Below are positions 47,239 to 56,026 of a stretch of DNA of 64,000 bases, piece after piece (the first letter of the stretch is position 1; the number at the start of each line of letters is the position of its first letter). The translations under genes and the position numbers were made by a program. Source of the DNA: Bacillota bacterium. GTDB taxonomy: Bacteria; Bacillota; Syntrophomonadia; Syntrophomonadales; Syntrophomonadaceae. The notes under the pieces were generated by a model. That model did not search any database. It had not been told where the DNA came from and was given only the letters and a program-made list of their open reading frames with translations. The DNA lies in NCBI GenBank assembly GCA_029550685.1, contig JAKPGY010000237.1:1-64000 (forward strand), read 5' to 3'.

Positions 47239-47927
47239 TGTATCATCCCCTCGTTTTTTTTCAACTCCTCCAGTTTTCTAAGGGCTTCAGTGACTCCCCC
47301 CACCTGATCTATTATTCCGTAATCCACCGCATCTTTCCCTACTAATACAGTTCCGATATCCCGGGCCAAATCCCCGGTTCTGAACATAAGTTCCCGGAAC
47401 TTCTCTTCGCTGATTCTGGAATGTTCCACGACAAACCGCACCACCCGGTCCTGCATTTTATCAAGGTATTCATAGGTTTGGGGAACACCGATTACTAGGC
47501 CAGTTAACCGTATTGGGTGTATCGTCATAGTAGCAGATGGGGCAATCAGCGAGTAGTCTGCCGCTACGGCAATAGATACCCCAATGGAGTGACCTCCACC
47601 TAGTACAATAGATACGGTAGGCTTGGTCATGCTGGCAATCGCTTCCGCCATGGCCAATCCCGCTTCCACATCACCGCCTACGGTATTTAACAGGATCAGC
47701 AGTCCTTTAATATTAGGGTTTTCTTCCACGGCAATTAACTGGGGAATAACATGTTCATATTTGGTGGTTTTATTCTGGGGAGGAAGAACCATATGTCCCT
47801 CTACCTGTCCGGTAATAGTTAAACAGTGAATATCACTTTTATAAGCAGGGATTTCTAATTGGCCCAGTTCCTTAATGTTGTCTAGCTTTTGTTCCTGGTT
47901 GGCTTCCGGTTGATGATTTTCTGTCAA
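47235..47927 (-). CDS. tepA: ClpP-like serine protease TepA
   Basis: A 230-residue member of the ClpP/crotonase superfamily; Bacillus TepA aids protein translocation and degrades small spore proteins. [16 protein letters not shown] forms the oxyanion region and [10 protein letters not shown] carries the nucleophile Ser, followed by SATMTIHP with the catalytic His. TTG start behind GGGAGAAG. Confidence 0.9.
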   Translation of the reverse strand: MTENHQPEANQEQKLDNIKELGQLEIPAYKSDIHCLTITGQVEGHMVLPPQNKTTKYEHVIPQLIAVEENPNIKGLLILLNTVGGDVEAGLAMAEAIASMTKPTVSIVLGGGHSIGVSIAVAADYSLIAPSATMTIHPIRLTGLVIGVPQTYEYLDKMQDRVVRFVVEHSRISEEKFRELMFRTGDLARDIGTVLVGKDAVDYGIIDQVGGVTEALRKLEELKKNEGMIQ

Positions 47928-48654
47928 AGTTACTTCTCCCTTCCTCTTTATTCATTATTAAAATTAGGTTAACCTCAGGAATGATAATTAATACAGAATA
48001 AAAAGGTCGGCTGTCACTGTCTATCTCTGTGAAAATGTATTCTGCTCATATCTCACACATCCTTCGGACACTCCCAATGTACCTTTACGGGTACAATTTA
48101 TGTTGGTCGTTCCGGCACTCCCCCCTTCGGGGACTCCCGATGTACCCTAACGGGTACTATAAGGTTGCCGGTGCTCCTTTCGGTCGCTGTTAAGGTTGAG
48201 AGTCCTGTCAGGGGCGTGGCAATCTGGCAATCTCTATGCCGTTTGCCCAATCGTATTAAGCAGTGTATAAAACTTTAATACAATCATAGAACACGGGTAA
48301 TTAACAAAACCGTTAACAAAAATACAATTTTTGTTTTTTTGATCACTCCACAGACTTTAAGAACAGATCCACCACTATTACATCTATACACTAAGATAGT
48401 ATAAAACCGGGCTATCAGCAGGGTTGATAAATAATACAGAATAATAGGGCTGGCTTATATGAGAAAGCCACCTTAGTCAAATATTTGTCAACCTTCTAAT
48501 TTTACGCTTTCACAACTTATACTAGCGGAGCCAGATAGCCTTGTGGGTCTAGGCTTCATATCTGCCCACATCTATTTCAAAATCATCAAATAATGTTTAC
48601 TATTAATGTTTACTATAGGTTATTGCTACTTCTTGCCTCATGTTTTGAATAACC
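47928..48654. other. Non-coding gap with repeats at the edge of an accessory block
   Basis: No ORF in 727 bp. It contains the repeat cluster at 48061-48236, a 13-bp direct repeat (TAATACAGAATAA) at 47989-48001 and 48432-48444 flanking that cluster, an AT-rich hairpin AACAAAAAT/ATTTTTGTT near 48313-48333, a tandem TAATGTTTACTAT around 48591-48616, and GGTTATT/AATAACC (48618-48654) next to the histidine kinase stop. Confidence 0.7.
48061..48236 (-). repeat. Mosaic palindromic repeat cluster, locus 4
   Basis: On the plus strand the 34-bp unit CCTTCGGACACTCCCAATGT... occurs twice, at 48061-48094 and 48124-48157 (period 63), each ending in a GTACC/GGTAC hairpin. GTTCCGGCACT between them is shared with the 47-bp extra piece at 36798-36844. 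The right end on the minus strand carries GATTGCCACGCCCC shared with the loci at 24, 18576 and 36890. Confidence 0.75.
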
Positions 48655-50316
48655 CTACTGAAACTTAAACCAGAATACTACCCCGTCTTCACAGTTTTGG
48701 GCACCATAGGAAAAGCCGTGCAATTCTAAAATGGTGCGGGCAATGGCCAAGCCCAGGCCGGTACCTTTGGAGTGACCACGGGACAGGTCAGATTTCTTAA
48801 AAGGAAGCCATATTTCCTTTATGCGCTCTTCTGGTATGTGGCTGCCGCTATTATAGATTTCATACCGATCGCCAGAGATTCTAATGCTAATTGAGCCGCC
48901 CTCCGGGGTATGTCCCAGGGCATTGACAAAAAAGTTGTCAATCACTCGTTCTATCATGGCATGATCTGCCTTTATCACGGCCTCCCCATCGATGTCAACC
49001 GTGAGGGATTTTTCCTGGGAAATTGGGCGGTAACGACCAATCACCTCATTACTGGCTTCCGCCAGGGACAGTTCCTCCCGTTTTATTTGCAGGAAATCCG
49101 ACTCTAATCTGGTCATCTCCAGCATGCTGCGGATGATCTTATCCATCCTTTCTACATTAGACAGGATATGGGCGGCATAATGCTCCCGCTTCTCGGTGTG
49201 GATGTTTTCCTGTAAGTTCTGGGCGTAGCCAGAAATAATGCTCAAAGGGGTTTTCAAGTCATGAGCCAGGGCATCGGTCATTTCCTGACGCTGTTTTTCC
49301 AGTTCCTCTCTCTCCCGATAAGTTTTATAAGTCTGCCGGGAAAGTATGAAAGCCACCCCCAGGAATATGACCAGACAGGAAATCCAGACAAACACCAATG
49401 TAGTGGAGCATCGCTCCCACATATTGATATCACGAGCTATCACCGTCCAAAAGTCACTATAATATTTTTGGTCTATGCCGTGAATCGTGTTCTGATAAGG
49501 CATGGGCAAGTAATAGCGATAGGTGGTCAACGCGATTCTTTGACTGGGATGCTCCAAATGTTGCATGATTTCTGTTTCTTTCAACTGCTCTGCATCGGTT
49601 ACTAATTGCCGGAGTTCAGCATGTTTTTTACTGTTGGTTGCCGGGCTAATGTTTCCATGCTCAAAATAAGGTAAGTCTCGAGTATTTTGATAGCGAGAAG
49701 TATAGATAATTTCATCAGTGACGGTCCCACCGCCTGAAGTTACATGGCCCTGTTCATCGAAGGTGTCAGCATACATGGGATTAACCGTTATTTTACCGGG
49801 GATAACCATTTCCTGATCCAGCCAAAAGCCCCTTAAATCTACAGTATAATGCCAGAGATCACCTGCCTTTTTCGGCTGGAAATCAGCAGTCAGATAATAT
49901 TCCAATTCGGATATCTCTTCATCACTAAACCATTCCCGGGGATTTAAATATCCATATTGTTTGCCGCCATCATACTGGACTATCCAGTAGTTATTAGTAT
50001 GAAAAAGCAGTTGGTAATCACCGGTGAAAACAGCTATTTCAGTTCCAGCCACAGTAAAGAAACTTGTGCTTCTAACCAATTCCTTTCTTAGGGAGACCAG
50101 ATCCGTAACCTGGTTGTTACTGTCAAGGTAATTCTGAAGAATTTCGGCCACTCGGTTGTTGACACCGTTAGCATAGGTTCTGAATTCCATTCCCGCCACC
50201 TTCTGCTCTTCTGATATAACGAAAATGCTGAAGCCCGTCATCAGCAACAGGTAGATAGCCAGAAATGCACTGAAGACACGCGTATAAATGAGGCGTTTGG
50301 TGATGTTTTTCTGCAT
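48655..50316 (-). CDS. Membrane sensor histidine kinase
   Basis: A 553-residue kinase. First membrane segment about 12-34, a large extracytoplasmic sensor domain (about 35-303) of unknown type, second membrane segment about 304-326, then directly the dimerisation domain with His352 (ALAHDLKTPLSIISGYA) and the ATPase domain (NFFVNALGHTPEGG as N box, SKGTGLGLAIARTI as G2 box). No HAMP domain is visible between the second segment and the His box. It starts where the response regulator gene ends, so both are made together. Signal unknown. Confidence 0.93.
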   Translation of the reverse strand: MQKNITKRLIYTRVFSAFLAIYLLLMTGFSIFVISEEQKVAGMEFRTYANGVNNRVAEILQNYLDSNNQVTDLVSLRKELVRSTSFFTVAGTEIAVFTGDYQLLFHTNNYWIVQYDGGKQYGYLNPREWFSDEEISELEYYLTADFQPKKAGDLWHYTVDLRGFWLDQEMVIPGKITVNPMYADTFDEQGHVTSGGGTVTDEIIYTSRYQNTRDLPYFEHGNISPATNSKKHAELRQLVTDAEQLKETEIMQHLEHPSQRIALTTYRYYLPMPYQNTIHGIDQKYYSDFWTVIARDINMWERCSTTLVFVWISCLVIFLGVAFILSRQTYKTYREREELEKQRQEMTDALAHDLKTPLSIISGYAQNLQENIHTEKREHYAAHILSNVERMDKIIRSMLEMTRLESDFLQIKREELSLAEASNEVIGRYRPISQEKSLTVDIDGEAVIKADHAMIERVIDNFFVNALGHTPEGGSISIRISGDRYEIYNSGSHIPEERIKEIWLPFKKSDLSRGHSKGTGLGLAIARTILELHGFSYGAQNCEDGVVFWFKFQ

Positions 50317-50997
50317 TTATCTCTCCTCCAGTTTATAACCGATTTTAAACACAGTCTTAATTTGGGCGGCGCTATCGCCTAAAGCCTTACGCAGCTTTTT
50401 TATATGGTTATCCACCACCCGGTCATTACCATCGAAATCATATCCCCATAACCGGATGAGCAAACTCTCCCGGCTGACGGCTTTTCCCTGATTTTCCATT
50501 AGTATTTTTAGTAATCCAAATTCCAGGGGAGCCAGGATCACCTCAGCTTCATGCACATAGACGGTACAGCGATAGGGATCTAATTTTATATGACCGGCAG
50601 TCATCACTTCATCTCTTACCATGCCTTTGGCGCGTTTTAACAAAGCCATTACTTTGGCATAAAGCTCGGCCAGGGAGAAAGGCTTGACGATATAGTCGTC
50701 ACAACCCAGATGATACCCGTATAAACGGTCATTTTCCTGATGACGGGCAGTAATGAACATAATCGGAACATCACTGGTCTTGCGCAGTTCCCGGCAGATT
50801 GCAAACCCGTCAACTTCCGGCAGCATGACATCCAGAAGCACCAGATCATATTCCTGGTCCAGATATTTTTCCATTCCCTCATGCCCGGTCTCCGCGGATT
50901 CTATATCGATGATCCCATTACTTTTATCCAAAAAGTAATCGGTAATGATCTCTCTTATTTCCGGATCATCTTCCACCAAAAGCAACCTGAAAACCAT
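50317..50997 (-). CDS. OmpR/PhoB-family response regulator
   Basis: A 226-residue regulator: receiver domain with acidic pocket Asp10/Asp11, phospho-acceptor Asp56 (LVLLDVMLPEVDG) and Lys in YIVKPFS, then a C-terminal winged helix (about 130-225; VDNHIKKLRKALGD). ATG behind GGAGGTGAAG. Partner of the kinase gene directly downstream. Target genes are unknown; the divergent acyl-CoA synthetase gene lies 320 bp upstream and is a candidate. Confidence 0.94.
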   Translation of the reverse strand: MVFRLLLVEDDPEIREIITDYFLDKSNGIIDIESAETGHEGMEKYLDQEYDLVLLDVMLPEVDGFAICRELRKTSDVPIMFITARHQENDRLYGYHLGCDDYIVKPFSLAELYAKVMALLKRAKGMVRDEVMTAGHIKLDPYRCTVYVHEAEVILAPLEFGLLKILMENQGKAVSRESLLIRLWGYDFDGNDRVVDNHIKKLRKALGDSAAQIKTVFKIGYKLEER

Positions 50998-51317
50998 CTC
51001 TTCACCTCCAGGTATAGATTACCAATTAAATATATCTTTTTTGTGTCCTTCTAGGTTCAAAGGCAATTTATTAAGGCAAGGAAAACAATGCCCGAATAAG
51101 GCAGAAAAAATAAGTCCGCAGTTATTGGCGAGGCAATTCCACTTTAGTCAATATTTTTACAAATTTCTTTTATTTGGTACAAAATAAGGCAAGTCTGAAA
51201 AGTAGCGTCTTTTTTCAGTATATTACGCTTCAATATTAAATTTTGATTTATCATAATTTTCAATCATAATGAATTACAAACAAATATTAACATTTTTCTT
51301 CAAGGAGGATCGGATTA
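50998..51317. other. Divergent intergenic region between response regulator and acyl-CoA synthetase
   Basis: 320 bp without a gene. TTGATT (51243-51248) and CATAAT (51265-51270) with a 16-bp spacer could be the promoter of the plus-strand acyl-CoA synthetase. AAGGAGGATC lies just before its start. An imperfect inverted repeat, TAGCGT/TTACGC, lies around 51205-51230. No clear binding site for the response regulator could be defined. Confidence 0.45.
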
Positions 51318-53183
51318 ATGCACAAAGCGACTCAAAACTTACCGGTTTGGCGTGATTCTGACAGAGACTGGGAAACGGAATTCGAGAAATATGTATCTGA
51401 AAACAGAACACTCGCCTATATGATGCTAAAAAACGCCAGGATTTATAAGGATGAAATTATTTTGTCTCAAAAGAATTACAAAGGTGAGTGGGAATCTCTT
51501 ACCTGGGCCGAATATGCCGACAGATTCACAGCCCTGGCCAAGGCTCTGATCGACATAGGAATTGACGTTGGTGATAAGTGCTCCATATTCTCCAGAAACT
51601 GCTCAGAGTGGGCGATTTCAGACATGGGCATTTTGGCAGCACGTGCGGTTTCTGTCCCTATTTATGCCACCAACTCTAAAGAAGAGGCTGAATACATAGT
51701 CAATGATGCCGAAGTAAAAGTAGTCTTTGTTGGAGATCAAGAACAATATGACCGGATTGCCCAGATAATACCTGATAATCAATACCTAAAACTGATAGTT
51801 GCTATGAAAGATAATATAAACATTGCTGGTGACAAAAGTGTTTACCTGACCCAGCTCATCGAAAAAGGCCGCCAATTGGCTAATGACAAAGATTTTGAAA
51901 ACCGTATCAATAATGCTAACCCCGGTGATATAGTAACCATTATATATACATCGGGAACCACCGGAAATCCCAAGGGAGCCGTTCATACCCATCGATCATT
52001 CTTGTGCGGAATATTTCCAGCCTGGCGTTTTCCGGAAGCCGGGCCTCATTACACTTCTCTTTCCATCCTGCCCTTGTCACACATATTTGAAAGATTATGG
52101 TCCTACGGTTGTATGTGCAACGGAGTTAAAATCGGCTACTGTCCTGACCCAGCCAATTTTCTTGAATATATGAATCACTTCAGACCACATTTTATGACCA
52201 GTGTACCAAGGATGTGGGATAAAGTTTACGGTACCATCCATGCCAACATGAAAAATGCCGGTGGGATGAAGTATAAGATGTTTGAATGGGCTAAAAAAGT
52301 TGGGATCCAAGCCTATAGAAACAACAAATACGGCTTAAAATACAGGATTGCTGACAAGCTGGTTTTCAGCAAAATACGAGCCTTACTGGGCGCTGAGAAC
52401 TGTAATATTTATCATGTGGGTGGATCTCCCTTTGCACCGGAAGTAAATGAATTCTTCCAAGCTGCAGGTATTAATATTTTCATGGGCTATGGATTAACTG
52501 AACTCTTTCCAGTTTGTGTAGGTTTTAGAGATAATGCTATCCCCGGGTATTGCGGAGTACTGCTTTCCCTTTGCGATGCTCGGATTTCCGATGAAGGTGA
52601 AGTGCAGCTAAAAGGTGGCATGTGCATGACCGAATACTATAAGAATCCTGAAGCCACTAAAGAAATATTTACTGAAGACGGCTGGTTAAAAACGGGGGAT
52701 GTGGGCGAACTACATTATGTGGAAAAGAATGGTGAAAAACTTGGATATATTAAAATAACTGATCGTATCAAAGAAATCATAATCACCTCCGGAGGCAAAA
52801 ATATCTCCCCGCAGCAGATCGAGTCCCTTCTGGGCAATGAAATATTTATCTCCCAGTTCGTGTGTATAGGTGAAGGAAGAAAATTCTTATCTGCCTTAGT
52901 GGTGCCGAATTTCCCGATTCTGGAAGACTACTGTAAAAAGAATAATATTGAGTATACTTCTCCCGAACAAATCATTCAAAATCCCGAGATCTACAAGTTA
53001 TATGAAAATATAATTGATGCCAATACTAAAAGCCTGGGCCAAGTCGAAAAAATAAAGAAATTTATTTTGTTGCCCGAGGAGTTGACTCAGGAAAAGGGTG
53101 AATTGACTCCTACCCTGAAACTGAAGCGTAAATTTATTGATCAAAAATACAAACACCTGATTGATAAGTTGTATGAAGAATAA
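51318..53183 (+). CDS. Long-chain acyl-CoA synthetase (AMP-forming)
   Basis: A 621-residue adenylate-forming ligase activating long-chain fatty acids to acyl-CoA. P-loop-like IIYTSGTTGNPKGAVHTH, LPLSHIFERLW, YGLTELFPV, GWLKTGDVGEL and DRIKEIIITSGGKNISPQQIE are all present, so it should be active. The type is the long FadD15/FAA1-like form. Clear AAGGAGGATCGG site before the ATG. It is one of three plus-strand genes and ends at a bidirectional terminator shared with rnj. Fits a fatty-acid-using or membrane-recycling role. Confidence 0.93.
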   Translation: MHKATQNLPVWRDSDRDWETEFEKYVSENRTLAYMMLKNARIYKDEIILSQKNYKGEWESLTWAEYADRFTALAKALIDIGIDVGDKCSIFSRNCSEWAISDMGILAARAVSVPIYATNSKEEAEYIVNDAEVKVVFVGDQEQYDRIAQIIPDNQYLKLIVAMKDNINIAGDKSVYLTQLIEKGRQLANDKDFENRINNANPGDIVTIIYTSGTTGNPKGAVHTHRSFLCGIFPAWRFPEAGPHYTSLSILPLSHIFERLWSYGCMCNGVKIGYCPDPANFLEYMNHFRPHFMTSVPRMWDKVYGTIHANMKNAGGMKYKMFEWAKKVGIQAYRNNKYGLKYRIADKLVFSKIRALLGAENCNIYHVGGSPFAPEVNEFFQAAGINIFMGYGLTELFPVCVGFRDNAIPGYCGVLLSLCDARISDEGEVQLKGGMCMTEYYKNPEATKEIFTEDGWLKTGDVGELHYVEKNGEKLGYIKITDRIKEIIITSGGKNISPQQIESLLGNEIFISQFVCIGEGRKFLSALVVPNFPILEDYCKKNNIEYTSPEQIIQNPEIYKLYENIIDANTKSLGQVEKIKKFILLPEELTQEKGELTPTLKLKRKFIDQKYKHLIDKLYEE

Positions 53184-53230
53184 TCACGGTGTTGTTGTAA
53201 AAAACGCATGATAACCGGATTTTATTTAAT

Positions 53231-53265
53231 AAGGCCGATTTCTCTTCAGAACATCGGCCTTTATT
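53231..53265. terminator. Bidirectional terminator between acyl-CoA synthetase and rnj
   Basis: AAGGCCGAT / ATCGGCCTT forms a 9-bp stem, with T-rich sequence on the plus side (TTTATTTA) and on the minus side (TTATTAAAT). It serves both convergent genes. Confidence 0.85.
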
Positions 53266-53267
53266 TA

Positions 53268-54929
53268 TCATACTTCCATTATTATGGGCAGTATCATGGG
53301 TCTTCGTCCCGTTTTCTCATAGAGATGCTTACCTAGACGGTCGCGCACCTGGGCTTTTATAACCGCCCATTCGGTTATCCTACGCTGACCACAGCTATCC
53401 AAAGCTTCTTTTACCCGTTCTTTAGCATCATCTATCAGTTGCTCAGATTCGCGAACATATACGAACCCTCGGGTAACTATATCTGGACCAGCCAATACTT
53501 CACCGGTATCCTTTTGAATAGTTACCACTACTATCATAATCCCATCCTGGGACAACTGCTTCCGGTCTCGCAAAACAATATTGCCAACATCTCCGACACC
53601 CAGCCCATCGACCAAAATTTTGCCGGCGGTAACTTTGCCAACAATGCTGGCCTTCTTCCGGCTCACCTCTATTATCTGACCATTTTCAGCTACAAATATG
53701 CGCGAACGGGGAATACCCAGACTTTCGGCTAACCGGGCGTGTTTCATTAAATGCCGGTACTCACCGTGAACGGGTACAAAAAACCGGGGACGAATCAAAT
53801 TCAGTAATATTTTCAATTCTTCTTGGGCCGCATGTCCGGAAACATGCACTCCCATACCTTTTTCATATATTACTTCTGCTCCCTGCCGGAACAGCAAGTC
53901 AACTGTTCTGGCTACCAGTTTCTCATTGCCTGGTATCGGTGTAGCCGAAATGATGACTGTATCATCAGGTTCAATACCAACCCAACGGTGATCAGCAGTT
54001 GCCATACGCGTCAAAGCTGACATAGGTTCACCCTGAGAGCCGGTTGTAACTATTACGATCTGATTGGGAGGATATTTACTTATATCTTCTTGCTCTATAA
54101 AAATACCTTCAGGTATTTTCATATAACCTAATTCGCAAGCTATCTTAACATTATTGATCATGCTGCGGCCAATAACACATACTTTACGGCCATAGTTATG
54201 AGCTGTACTTATAACTTGTTGAATGCGGTGTACATTGGAAGCAAAGGTGGTTACGATGATGCGTCCCTGACACTTGCCGAACAACTCGTCAAAAGTATTG
54301 CCCACCACTTTTTCCGACATTGTAAAGCCTGGTTTATCAGCGTTGCTGCTATCACCAAGGAACACCAGAACTCCTTTCTCACCCAGTTCGGCCAGTTTAC
54401 GAAAATCTACCACCTCTCCATCAACCGGAGTCTGATCCAGTTTAATATCTCCGGTATGCAAAATGATGCCTACGGGGGTGTGTATGGCAATCCCCATGGC
54501 ATCTGGAATACTATGACTTACCCGGATAAACTCTACTTCCAGATCATCAATCTTGATAACATCCCGGGGTTTAACTACCTGCAAACAACCGCAATCCAGA
54601 TTATGCTCATGTAATTTCTCTTCCACTATCCCCAGAGTAAGTCTGCTGCCATAGACGGGAACCTGAAGCTCTTTTAAAACATAGGGGAGGGCTCCAACAT
54701 GATCCTCATGGCCATGAGTCAACAAAATGGCTTTAACTTTATCCCGATTCTCTATCAGATAAGTGATGTCAGGAATAACCACATCTATTCCCAGCAGTTC
54801 CTCTTCGGGAAACATCAGACCAGTGTCGATGACCACAATAGTGTCCCCATAACGGACTGCAAGCATATTTTTGCCGATTTCCCCCATACCGCCCAGGGGA
54901 ATAATCTGAATACGCTCATTATCAGACAC
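53268..54929 (-). CDS. rnj: Ribonuclease J
   Basis: RNase J (553 residues) is a 5'-3' exonuclease and endonuclease of the beta-CASP metallo-lactamase family. Metal motif LLTHGHEDHVGALPY (HxHxDH), then SHSIPDAMG, LHTGDIKLD, beta-CASP region with FVPVHGEYRHL, and a C-terminal domain. GTG start behind AAGGAGGTGA. Next to dapA as in Bacillus (rnjB). Only the family, not J1 versus J2, can be decided. Confidence 0.95.
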   Translation of the reverse strand: MSDNERIQIIPLGGMGEIGKNMLAVRYGDTIVVIDTGLMFPEEELLGIDVVIPDITYLIENRDKVKAILLTHGHEDHVGALPYVLKELQVPVYGSRLTLGIVEEKLHEHNLDCGCLQVVKPRDVIKIDDLEVEFIRVSHSIPDAMGIAIHTPVGIILHTGDIKLDQTPVDGEVVDFRKLAELGEKGVLVFLGDSSNADKPGFTMSEKVVGNTFDELFGKCQGRIIVTTFASNVHRIQQVISTAHNYGRKVCVIGRSMINNVKIACELGYMKIPEGIFIEQEDISKYPPNQIVIVTTGSQGEPMSALTRMATADHRWVGIEPDDTVIISATPIPGNEKLVARTVDLLFRQGAEVIYEKGMGVHVSGHAAQEELKILLNLIRPRFFVPVHGEYRHLMKHARLAESLGIPRSRIFVAENGQIIEVSRKKASIVGKVTAGKILVDGLGVGDVGNIVLRDRKQLSQDGIMIVVVTIQKDTGEVLAGPDIVTRGFVYVRESEQLIDDAKERVKEALDSCGQRRITEWAVIKAQVRDRLGKHLYEKTGRRPMILPIIMEV

Positions 54930-55015
54930 GGTTTCACCTCCTTGCTATTCAGTTTTAATTCCGCCCGAACCAATCGCTTTGATTATTATAGCCGATACAA
55001 AAAGGCCTTACAACT

Positions 55016-55042
55016 AACAACCTTCCTAACTTGAAGGTTGTT
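55016..55042. repeat. Hairpin upstream of rnj
   Basis: AACAACCTT / AAGGTTGTT pair perfectly over 9 bp with a 9-nt loop, between the dapA terminator and the rnj start. It lies in the probable rnj leader and could regulate or insulate it; T-runs are absent. Confidence 0.5.
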
Positions 55043-55046
55043 ATCC

Positions 55047-55110
55047 ATAAAAAAAGACGGATCCTGCCCGCCAATCACATTGGTCATTATCAGTACAGGA
55101 TCCGCCTTTT
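55047..55110 (-). terminator. Terminator of the dapB-dapA lysine/dipicolinate block
   Basis: A long stem (CGGATCCTG / CAGGATCCG, extended by further pairs to AAAGG) with a 29-nt loop that may fold further is followed on the minus strand by seven T. It lies 14 bp past the dapA stop. Confidence 0.85.
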
Positions 55111-55123
55111 GGCTAAGCAATTC

Positions 55124-56002
55124 TTAGATCAGTCCATTGGTCACCAACATCTCTCTGATTGCTGCGCGTTCCGCATCACTGGTACCGGTCAAAGGCAGCC
55201 TTAAACCTCCTACCTGGATATTCATCATGTTTAGGGCTTCTTTAAGAGGGATAGGATTGGTCGTGATAAACAGCCCCTTGAAAATGGGGAATAATTTTAA
55301 GTGTATGCGAGTTGCTTCTGAGGCATCGCCCTTTACAAAAGCATCTATCATGCGGGCAATATCTTGGCCTACCAGGTGGGATGCCACACTTACCACTCCG
55401 TATGCTCCCACAGACATCATGGGGAGAGTAAGGGAGTCATCCCCTGAATAGATTTTTACTGTGTCCGGCAACAACCGGGCCAGCTGGGAAGCCTGATTCA
55501 TATCTCCGGTCGATTCTTTGAGAGCTACTATGTTTTCAATGGCTGCCAAGCGGGCCATGGTTTCAGGTAATATGTTGCAGCCGGTCCGGCTGGGAATATT
55601 ATAGACCATAACTGGTAAACTTACTGCCTCAGCTATAGCTCGGAAATGCTGGTAAAGTCCTTCCTGGCTGGGTTTATTATAATAGGGGGCTACCAGCAGT
55701 AGACCGTCTACACCGGTTTTTTCTGCTTTGCGACTAAGCTCTATGTCATGCCGGGTATTATAGCTGCCGGTACCTGCCCATACCATAATCTTGTCACCCA
55801 CCTGTTCTTTTACCACTGAGAACAGGCGAAGTTTCTCTTCCTCAGACAATACTGGCGATTCTCCCGTTGTTCCCGCTACCACAATTCCCTGAGTGCCGTT
55901 TTTCACCAGGTAATCGGCTAGCTGAGCAGCCCTGCCATAGTCCACCTTTAAGTCATCATCAAAAGGCGTTACCATAGCTGTTACCAACCGGGGCATTTCC
56001 AT
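55124..56002 (-). CDS. dapA: 4-hydroxy-tetrahydrodipicolinate synthase
   Basis: A 292-residue TIM-barrel Schiff-base enzyme condensing pyruvate and aspartate semialdehyde. GTTGESPVLSEEE, YNIPSRTGCNI (catalytic Tyr) and VALKESTGD (Schiff-base Lys) are present. ATG behind AAGGTGATC. It follows lysC by 24 bp; the product feeds both lysine/diaminopimelate and, via dpaAB, dipicolinate. Confidence 0.96.
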   Translation of the reverse strand: MEMPRLVTAMVTPFDDDLKVDYGRAAQLADYLVKNGTQGIVVAGTTGESPVLSEEEKLRLFSVVKEQVGDKIMVWAGTGSYNTRHDIELSRKAEKTGVDGLLLVAPYYNKPSQEGLYQHFRAIAEAVSLPVMVYNIPSRTGCNILPETMARLAAIENIVALKESTGDMNQASQLARLLPDTVKIYSGDDSLTLPMMSVGAYGVVSVASHLVGQDIARMIDAFVKGDASEATRIHLKLFPIFKGLFITTNPIPLKEALNMMNIQVGGLRLPLTGTSDAERAAIREMLVTNGLI

Positions 56003-56026
56003 CTAGATCACCTTCTATTAAATATA

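Noticed and set aside
48290-48340. Possible Rex-type site (repeated TTAACAAAA)
   Set aside because: The two copies are direct, not inverted, and do not fit the TTGTGAANNNNTTCACAA pattern.
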